Assembly: GCA_905234535.1 (NCBI GenBank)
Contig: CAJOII010000028.1
Location: forward strand, 1 to 49,077
Reading direction: 5' to 3'
Length of the DNA stretch: 49,077 bases
Source of the DNA: an uncultured Ruminococcus sp.
GTDB taxonomy: Bacteria > Bacillota > Clostridia > Oscillospirales > Acutalibacteraceae
Shown: piece by piece, positions 43,836 through 49,077 of the stretch
How positions within the stretch are numbered: the stretch's first letter is position 1
How the letters are laid out: every line of letters begins with the position of its first letter
Translations under genes and position numbers: made by a program
The notes under the pieces: generated by a model
Told to the model about the DNA's origin: nothing
What the model saw: only the letters and a program-made list of their open reading frames with translations
Database searches by the model: none

Positions 43836-43852
43836 ATTTTACGGTGATTGGA

Positions 43853-44056
43853 ATGAAAAAATTATTCGGAAATAATATCGTCCCCGCCTGCACCTACTGT
43901 GAACACTCCAAAACTGAGGGAGAGCGGCAGTATTGTTCCTTAAATAAGACCCTGCGCAACTCAAAGTGCAAGAAGTTCAAATACAACCCGATCATGAGAA
44001 CGCCCCACACCATGGCGCCCCTGAGAAAGTACGATCAGGAGAGTTTCAAGATATAA
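43853..44056 (+). CDS. Small Cys-rich protein, possible zinc ribbon (67 aa)
   Basis: The track starts at a GTG; the ATG at 43853, after GGTGATTGGA, gives 67 aa. A CTYC pair near residue 13, then Cys at about 29 and 39, could bind one zinc. The C-terminus is basic and Pro/Met-rich. It has a clear promoter and terminator, so it is an independently transcribed gene. I do not know the function. Confidence 0.7.
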   Translation: MKKLFGNNIVPACTYCEHSKTEGERQYCSLNKTLRNSKCKKFKYNPIMRTPHTMAPLRKYDQESFKI

Positions 44057-44066
44057 CGAATATCGA

Positions 44067-44095
44067 GAGCAACGGTTCATGCCGTTGCTCTTTTT
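44067..44095 (+). terminator. Terminator of the small Cys-rich gene
   Basis: GAGCAACGG-TTCATG-CCGTTGCTC then TTTTT; a perfect nine-pair stem 10 bases past the stop. Confidence 0.93.
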
Positions 44096-44128
44096 AGTTA
44101 AATCGTAATGACAATTCCTGATTCCTCG

Positions 44129-44422
44129 TTATTCGTAGTATTTCGCGATCTTTGTCAGGCGAGCCTTAGCCGCCTTGATGTGGCGGGTCACGGTGGAAGG
44201 CGAGATCGAGAGCGCTCTCGCGATATCGCGCATCTTCATCGAGTGAAGATAGTATAGGGTCAGACACTCCCGCTGGCGGGCAGTAAGCTCTGACCGGACA
44301 GCTCTCGATAATATCCGCTTCATCCGCTCGATCTCCCGACGGTTATCGGTCCCGGGAGAGTAGATCGAATAAGCGATCAGGTCGGCGTTCTTCTCATCAA
44401 GATGAAGAACATCATGCCGCAT
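44129..44422 (-). CDS. Small sigma-70 region 4-like DNA-binding protein
   Basis: A 97-aa protein. The C-terminal half is a helix-turn-helix of the sigma region 4 / LuxR type (LTARQRECLTLYYLHSMKM, then IARALSISPSTVTRHIKAAKARL). There is no region 2, so it cannot act as a full sigma factor alone. It may be a transcription regulator, or half of a split sigma factor. It overlaps the 73-aa gene by 11 bases. Confidence 0.75.
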   Translation of the reverse strand: MRHDVLHLDEKNADLIAYSIYSPGTDNRREIERMKRILSRAVRSELTARQRECLTLYYLHSMKMRDIARALSISPSTVTRHIKAAKARLTKIAKYYE

Positions 44423-44633
44423 GATGCTGCTCCTCTTTCGCGCGCTCGGAGAGGATCTCTGCGGATTTCAGCAAATCATAATAAATATACCTGTATGACA
44501 TCAGCTCATCGCTGATCGTCTTGCGTTCATCCTTGGATGCGTGTTTGAGTTTTTTCTTCTTCCTTTCGATCACTGAGAGTATTTTTTGGGCGTCGTCAAG
44601 ATATTGCTGAGCCCATAAGGCGTAGTCGATCAT
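44412..44633 (-). CDS. Small charged helical protein (73 aa)
   Basis: It is almost wholly helical and highly charged, with a Lys-rich centre (ERKKKKLKHASKDERK), and is consistent with a coiled coil. It overlaps the region-4 protein, and its start overlaps a 37-codon ORF by ATGA. It is probably a partner of the downstream DNA-binding protein. No family is recognised. Confidence 0.65.
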   Translation of the reverse strand: MIDYALWAQQYLDDAQKILSVIERKKKKLKHASKDERKTISDELMSYRYIYYDLLKSAEILSERAKEEQHHAA

Positions 44634-44743
44634 CTTAGTCTTTTCATCCTTTCATCATTCGTCGGCGAAGAGTATTCTCCGCAATCATAATACCGTATTC
44701 GTTCGAGCCGGGGCCTCGCTCTTGACAGCCGCCGAATGTCCAC
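44630..44743 (-). CDS. Candidate Arg-rich small ORF (37 aa)
   Basis: Not in the ORF track. GTG-initiated, with 10 Arg in 37 residues (MDIRRLSRARPRLERIRYYD...). The stop overlaps the ATG of the 73-aa gene as ATGA, and the promoter's expected transcript start is only about 15 bases upstream. There is no strong ribosome binding site, so an alternative is a structured untranslated leader: GCCGCCGA/TCGGTGGC can pair near its start. Confidence 0.4.
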   Translation of the reverse strand: MDIRRLSRARPRLERIRYYDCGEYSSPTNDERMKRLR

Positions 44744-44764
44744 GATCGGTGGCTATCTATTTAT

Positions 44765-44793
44765 ATTTTAACAAAAACATTTGGATATTTCAA
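44765..44793 (-). promoter_or_regulatory. Promoter of the small regulator operon
   Basis: Minus-strand TTGAAA (44793-44788), 17 bases, TAAAAT (44770-44765). Confidence 0.7.
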
Positions 44794-44824
44794 TAGTTTT
44801 TCGAAAATTTGTTCTATTTTTATC

Positions 44825-44859
44825 AAAAAGAATACGGACCGATGGTGTTATCGGTCCGT
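44825..44859 (-). terminator. Terminator of the exonuclease gene
   Basis: ACGGACCGAT-GGTGTT-ATCGGTCCGT, a perfect ten-pair stem directly after the stop codon, followed on the minus strand by ATTCTTTTTG. Confidence 0.85.
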
Positions 44860-44860
44860 T

Positions 44861-45715
44861 TTACGGTTCAGCGGGTTTCGGAAGTTCCGCGATCCTCTTG
44901 TCGATATTGACTCCGGAGTAGGTTCGCTTGAAGGTGATCCTGCCCTCAAAATCACGCTTGCACTTCGGGCAGCGGAAGCGGGCGCGAAAGCTCTTGTTCT
45001 TGATGTGCCAGCGGGATTTCCTGCGCGCCTTGCGCTGACACCTGTCGCAGATGATGAACATCTCACGGCGGTCGACATTCGGATCCTTGAGATCGCAGAT
45101 CGCGTAATTCTTGAAAGTGATCTTGCGGTAGAACTCTTCACCGACCGGCTCTGTGAGCTTTGAGAGCAGGGTGCGGTCGAAGAGCTTCTGAAAGCACAGA
45201 TACGAGAGACGGGCGTCGGAGAGTGCACGGTGAAGACTGTCCTTCTCAAAGTTCACGCCGATAAGCTCGGCGCAGGTGGAAAGTCCCATCATCTTGGACC
45301 GGTCGTGATAGTCAAGCGCCTCCTGGCAGTACGCCTGAAGGTTACAGTAGTTCTTCAAAAAGGTGAGCTCCTCGTTGCCGAGATAATAGCCGCAGTTCTC
45401 CATCAATACCAGGATATCGCTGGTCCCCCATGTCATCAAAAGAGAATCCGAGAGGAACTTTCTAAACAGCGAGAGCACATGGGTGAAGGTATTCTTCGAC
45501 TCGGAGAGCTCCTTGTAGGTGATATGGGTCAGCGCAGAGACATGGGTGTTGAGCTTCTTTGAGATCTGCGGGGAGATCAGCTCTGAGAAGGTATCGATGA
45601 TATTCAGTTGTTCGTCGACTTTCACGGCGCCGAACTCGATGATCTCGTTGAAGAACTTGTGTCTTCGCTTCGAGTAGGTGCCGTTGAACTCTAAATCAAG
45701 GATAACATAATTCAT
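44861..45715 (-). CDS. DEDDh 3'-5' exonuclease with C-terminal zinc ribbon
   Basis: A 284-aa protein. The exonuclease domain (about 1-180) shows ILDLEFNGTY (Asp, Glu), a middle Asp in WGTSDILVL, and the DEDDh end motif LHRALSDARLS. This grouping resembles KapD/ERI-1-like and DnaQ-type nucleases. The C-terminus (about 218-255) has ICDRCQRKARRK and FRCPKCKRDF, a four-Cys zinc ribbon embedded in basic sequence, likely for nucleic acid binding. It follows typA by 56 bases. Whether DNA or RNA is the substrate is open. Confidence 0.85.
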   Translation of the reverse strand: MNYVILDLEFNGTYSKRRHKFFNEIIEFGAVKVDEQLNIIDTFSELISPQISKKLNTHVSALTHITYKELSESKNTFTHVLSLFRKFLSDSLLMTWGTSDILVLMENCGYYLGNEELTFLKNYCNLQAYCQEALDYHDRSKMMGLSTCAELIGVNFEKDSLHRALSDARLSYLCFQKLFDRTLLSKLTEPVGEEFYRKITFKNYAICDLKDPNVDRREMFIICDRCQRKARRKSRWHIKNKSFRARFRCPKCKRDFEGRITFKRTYSGVNIDKRIAELPKPAEP

Positions 45716-45771
45716 ATACTGATCGATGATGAATAATTAATAATTTATATCTAATAGCAAATGAAAGGTTC

Positions 45772-47592
45772 TCATCCCTTATGGAACATCTTCTTCATAC
45801 GCTGTTCTTTGGAGAGGATCTCCTTGCGCATACGGATGGACTCGGGAGTTACCTCCACCAGCTCGTCGTCCGCGATGAACTCGAGACACTGCTCTAAGGA
45901 CAGTACAGACGGCGGGGTCAGCTTGAGCGCGTCATCGGAACCCGAAGCGCGGGTGTTGGTGATGTGCTTCTTCTTGCAGACATTGACGGTGATGTCCTCC
46001 GCCTTAGGACAGGCGCCGACGATCATGCCTTCATAGACATCCACACCGGGACCGACAAAAAGTCTGCCTCTCTCCTGAGCGGCGTAGAGGCCGTAGGTGA
46101 CGGTCTGGCCGGTCTCAAAAGCGATCAGAGAACCCTGATGGCGGGTGACGATCTCTCCCTTGAACGGCTCGTAGGAGTCAAAGACATGGTTCATGATGCC
46201 GTTACCGTTGGTATCGGTCAGAAACTCGGGACGGTAGCCCATCAGACCTCTCGACGGGATACGGAATTCGATATGGGTAGCGCCGCCGTCGCGGGTGCCC
46301 ATGTTGATGAGCTCCGCCTTGCGCGCGCCTAACTTCTCCATCACGACGCCGACATACGACTCAGGAACTTCGATCATCAGATACTCGATCGGCTCACACA
46401 GAACGCCGTCGATCGTCTTCGTGATGACCGTCGGACGGGATACCTGAAACTCGTATCCCTCTCTGCGCATGGTCTCAATCAGTATGGACAGATGCAGCTC
46501 TCCCCTGCCGGATACCTTGAAGGTATCGGCGGAGTCGGTCTCCTCAACCCGCAAGGCGACATTGGTCTCTACCTCTTTGAAGAGGCGGTCGCGGATATTG
46601 CGGGAGGTGACATACTTGCCCTCTCTGCCGGCGAAGGGAGAATTGTTGACGATGAAGTTCATCGAAACCGTCGGCTCGTCGATCTTGACGAACGGCAGCG
46701 GATCGATACAGTCGACAGAACAGATAGTCTCTCCGATATTGATATCGGCGATACCGGACAGACAGACGAGATCGCCCATCTGCGCCTTTTCGCACTCGAC
46801 GCGCTTGAGACCCTCAAACTCATAGAGCTTTGAGATCTTGACATTGGAGGTAGTGCCGTCCTGATGACAGAGCACCGCCTGAGAGCCCACCTTGATGCTG
46901 CCGCGCTCAACTCTGCCGATGCCGAGTCTGCCGACATACTCGTCATATTCGATATTGGAGACGAGAAGCTGCAAAGGAGCGTCGATCTCGCCCTTGGGCG
47001 CGGGGATCTCCTTGATGATGCTCTCAAAAAGCGGCTTCATATCCGTACCCATCTCATAGGGGTCTAAAGAAGAGACGCCCTCTCTCGCAGAGGCGTATAC
47101 CACGGGGAAGTCGAGCTGATCCTCATCGGCGCCGAGCTCGATGAAGAGATCCAAGACCTCATCGACGACCTCCTCGGGACGCGCGCCGTCGCGGTCGATC
47201 TTGTTGACGACGACAAGCGGTTTCTTGCCGAGCCCGAGCGCCTTCTTGAGCACAAAGCGGGTCTGCGGCATACAGCCCTCAAACGCGTCGACGAGCAGCA
47301 GCACGCCGTCGACCATCATGAGGATACGCTCCACCTCGCCGCCGAAGTCCGCGTGGCCGGGGGTATCGACGATGTTGATCTTGACATCGTTATACATCAC
47401 GGAGGTGTTCTTCGAGAGGATCGTGATCCCTCTTTCTCTCTCCAGATCGTTCGAATCCATCACGCGATCATTGACGACCTCGTTCGAGCGGAAGATGCCG
47501 CTCTGACGAAGCAGCTGGTCGACCAAGGTAGTCTTGCCGTGGTCGACATGGGCGATGATGGCGATATTTCTCAGGTTTTCTCTTACGGACAT
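45772..47592 (-). CDS. typA: Ribosome-associated GTPase TypA/BipA
   Basis: A 606-aa translational GTPase that assists ribosome assembly and stress adaptation. G1 is AHVDHGKTTL, G3 DTPGHADFGGEV, G4 VNKIDRDGARPEEV, followed by elongation-factor-like domains and the C-terminal domain unique to BipA (GLMGYRPEFLTDTNGNGIMNH). Its length is typical. It starts at the ATG after AAGGTGAAATGCT. Confidence 0.97.
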   Translation of the reverse strand: MSVRENLRNIAIIAHVDHGKTTLVDQLLRQSGIFRSNEVVNDRVMDSNDLERERGITILSKNTSVMYNDVKINIVDTPGHADFGGEVERILMMVDGVLLLVDAFEGCMPQTRFVLKKALGLGKKPLVVVNKIDRDGARPEEVVDEVLDLFIELGADEDQLDFPVVYASAREGVSSLDPYEMGTDMKPLFESIIKEIPAPKGEIDAPLQLLVSNIEYDEYVGRLGIGRVERGSIKVGSQAVLCHQDGTTSNVKISKLYEFEGLKRVECEKAQMGDLVCLSGIADINIGETICSVDCIDPLPFVKIDEPTVSMNFIVNNSPFAGREGKYVTSRNIRDRLFKEVETNVALRVEETDSADTFKVSGRGELHLSILIETMRREGYEFQVSRPTVITKTIDGVLCEPIEYLMIEVPESYVGVVMEKLGARKAELINMGTRDGGATHIEFRIPSRGLMGYRPEFLTDTNGNGIMNHVFDSYEPFKGEIVTRHQGSLIAFETGQTVTYGLYAAQERGRLFVGPGVDVYEGMIVGACPKAEDITVNVCKKKHITNTRASGSDDALKLTPPSVLSLEQCLEFIADDELVEVTPESIRMRKEILSKEQRMKKMFHKG

Positions 47593-47629
47593 AGCATTTC
47601 ACCTTACTGTTTTCGTTTTGCCGTATGCT

Positions 47630-47638
47630 ATTATATCA
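47630..47638 (-). promoter_or_regulatory. Extended -10 promoter of typA
   Basis: Minus-strand TGATATAAT fits TGnTATAAT, about 38 bases before the ATG. A palindrome, ACTTCT-TC-AGAAGT (47638-47651), covers the spacer. Confidence 0.6.
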
Positions 47639-47705
47639 CTTCTTCAGAAGTATTACTATGTCTAATTTCACCGAAAAAGTAATTTGTTGTCAGGTGAATA
47701 TTTGC

Positions 47706-47734
47706 TTTACTTTATAAGTTTTTTATAGTATAAT
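47706..47734 (+). promoter_or_regulatory. Promoter of the aconitase gene
   Basis: TTTACT (47706-47711), 17 bases, TATAAT (47729-47734). A leader of about 145 bases separates it from the start codon. I see no riboswitch of a known class in that leader. Confidence 0.75.
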
Positions 47735-47884
47735 AAAGTTTAATAGTGGGCATTTGGCAGATTCGGAAGTTGTGAGAGACTTGACCTACAACTGAGAACT
47801 AATATAAAATCCGGCGGACGGACGGTCGCCACCTACGCCTGCCTTACACCGATATACAGACTTACTATTTGGGAGGAAAATTCT

Positions 47885-49077
47885 ATGGGATTCACAATTG
47901 CTGAGAAAATCATCAAGGATCACCTTGTCAGCGGCGAAATGATCAAGGGCACCGACATCGGGATCCGTATTGACCAGACCCTCACCCAGGACGCTACCGG
48001 CACGATGGCGTATCTTGAGTTTGAGGCAATGGGGATCGACAGAGTCAAGACAGAACGCTCTGTCGCTTATATTGATCACAACACCTTACAGACCGGTTTT
48101 GAGAACGCGGACGATCACCGCTTCATCCAGACTGTCTGCAAAAAACACGGCATCTACTTCTCGCGTCCGGGCAACGGTATCTGTCATCAGGTACACCTGG
48201 AGCGCTTCTCCGCTCCGGGCAAGACGCTCATCGGCTCCGACTCTCACACCCCCACCGGCGGCGGTATCGGTATGCTCGCGATCGGCGCGGGGGGCTTAGA
48301 TGTCGCGGTAGCGATGGGCGGCGGCGAATACTACATCACCATGCCGAAGATCGTCGGCGTTCGCCTCTCGGGCGAGCTTTCTGAGAATGTCTCCGCGAAG
48401 GATATCATCTTAGAGGTGCTTCGCATCCTCTCCGTCAAGGGCGGCGTCGGCAAGATCATCGAGTACTTCGGCGAGGGTGTCAAGTCCCTGACCGTTCCGC
48501 AGAGAGCGACCATCACCAACATGGGCGCGGAGCTAGGCGCCACTACATCCATCTTCCCTTCTGACGAGAACACGCTCAAGTTCTTACAGGCTCAGGGTCG
48601 CGAGGATGTCTACATCGAGCTCAATGCAGACGACGACGCGGAGTATGATGAGATCATCGACATCGACCTCTCTGCTTTAGAGCCGCTTGCGGCGTGCCCG
48701 CACTCACCCGACAACATCAAAACCATCCGTGATTTAGAGGGCATGGCAATCAATCAGGTATGTATCGGCTCATGCACCAACTCAAGCTACACCGACCTGA
48801 TGAAGGTCGCGCATATCTTAAAGGGCAAGACGGTCTCAGACGGCGTATCGCTCGCCATCGCTCCCGGCTCCAAGCAGGTGCTCAATATGCTGGCACAGAA
48901 CGGCGCCCTGTCCGATATCATTGACTCCGGCGCGAGAATCTTAGAGAGCGCGTGCGGCCCGTGCATCGGCATGGGTCAGTCCCCGAACTCAAAGGGTGTA
49001 TCGCTCAGAACCTTCAACCGCAACTTCTTAGGCAGAAGCGGAACAAAAGACGCCGATATCTATCTGGTATCTCCCGA
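47885..49077 (+). CDS. Aconitate hydratase (partial, runs off the window)
   Basis: Missing from the track because it has no stop in the window; 397 codons are visible. Aconitase interconverts citrate and isocitrate, supporting 2-oxoglutarate and glutamate synthesis. The start ATGGGATTCACAATTG follows GGGAGG by eight bases. Motifs: TLTQDATGTMAYLEFEA, SDSHTPTGGGIGMLAIGAGG, and iron-sulfur Cys residues in IGSCTNSS and SACGPCIGMGQ. The pattern is closer to clostridial aconitases (about 640 aa) than to LeuC (about 420 aa). The last domain lies beyond the edge. Confidence 0.93.
   Translation, partial: MGFTIAEKIIKDHLVSGEMIKGTDIGIRIDQTLTQDATGTMAYLEFEAMGIDRVKTERSVAYIDHNTLQTGFENADDHRFIQTVCKKHGIYFSRPGNGICHQVHLERFSAPGKTLIGSDSHTPTGGGIGMLAIGAGGLDVAVAMGGGEYYITMPKIVGVRLSGELSENVSAKDIILEVLRILSVKGGVGKIIEYFGEGVKSLTVPQRATITNMGAELGATTSIFPSDENTLKFLQAQGREDVYIELNADDDAEYDEIIDIDLSALEPLAACPHSPDNIKTIRDLEGMAINQVCIGSCTNSSYTDLMKVAHILKGKTVSDGVSLAIAPGSKQVLNMLAQNGALSDIIDSGARILESACGPCIGMGQSPNSKGVSLRTFNRNFLGRSGTKDADIYLVSP

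Noticed and set aside
47885-49077. LeuC (3-isopropylmalate dehydratase large subunit)
   Set aside because: Same superfamily, but the N-terminal motifs fit clostridial aconitase better and no LeuC-specific start pattern is seen.
1-49077. CRISPR arrays, tRNA or rRNA genes, prophage, transposase
   Set aside because: I looked for regularly spaced repeats, CCA-ended cloverleafs, rRNA cores and transposase or integrase motifs, and found none.

Overview
The window reads as chromosomal DNA of a Gram-positive, spore-forming, starch-degrading Clostridia member, most likely Oscillospiraceae/Ruminococcaceae. I infer this from family knowledge: a SpoVM-like peptide, dockerin-type repeats of the 'DATxIQRYLAS' style, a secreted pullulanase with dockerin and starch-binding modules, LCP and LysM proteins, HrcA/CIRCE control, ECF vitamin transport with a THF riboswitch, and gene order. 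There are no rRNA or tRNA genes, CRISPR array, prophage or intact insertion sequence. Many genes use a GGTGAT-type ribosome binding site (complementary to the 16S tail GATCACC) in place of AGGAGG, and I used this to set several starts.

Layout. (1) 1-5.3 kb, minus strand: first codons of a gene leaving the window, a secreted dockerin-bearing protein, a frameshifted lipoprotein, and a large MacB-like ABC ATPase/permease fusion. (2) 5.3-17 kb, minus strand: a dense co-directional housekeeping run, ruvC-ruvA-ruvB-methyltransferase-ecfA1-ecfA2-ecfT-truA-DUF5711-cvpA-pgsA-clp. (3) 17-20.6 kb, minus strand: a compact FNT channel, a lipoprotein, an ECF sigma factor fused through a membrane segment to an extracytoplasmic domain, and a small membrane protein. 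The sigma gene has an ECF-type promoter, and both it and the lipoprotein gene carry single-base frameshifts. (4) 20.7-22.4 kb, plus strand: a cytoplasmic GH13 enzyme fused to DUF1653. (5) 22.4-27 kb, minus strand: htpG behind a CIRCE operator that overlaps a consensus promoter, then gtrA, an LCP enzyme and a YfbR-type nucleotidase.

(6) 27.2-34.5 kb, plus strand: an overlapping surface-polymer run (YfhO, PepV-like dipeptidase, DUF975, GT2, LicD), then a THF riboswitch with its own promoter controlling folT. The general energising module for FolT (EcfA1/A2/T) lies 20 kb away in region 2. (7) 34.9-41 kb, minus strand: tandem type I pullulanases. One is secreted, with dockerin and starch-binding modules. 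The other is membrane-anchored and broken by a one-base frameshift. (8) 41-45.7 kb: a LysM protein, an unlisted 45-aa membrane peptide coupled to a spoVM-like gene, an RluA-type pseudouridine synthase, PgeF, a small Cys-rich protein, a small operon with a sigma region-4-like regulator, and a DEDDh exonuclease. (9) 45.8 kb to end: typA (minus) and the start of aconitase (plus, cut by the window edge).

The most interesting items are the transmembrane ECF sigma module with its lipoprotein partner, the four single-base disruptions that all fall in exported or regulatory genes, the amylolytic set with dockerins, the GH13-DUF1653 fusion, and the small genes missed by the ORF track.
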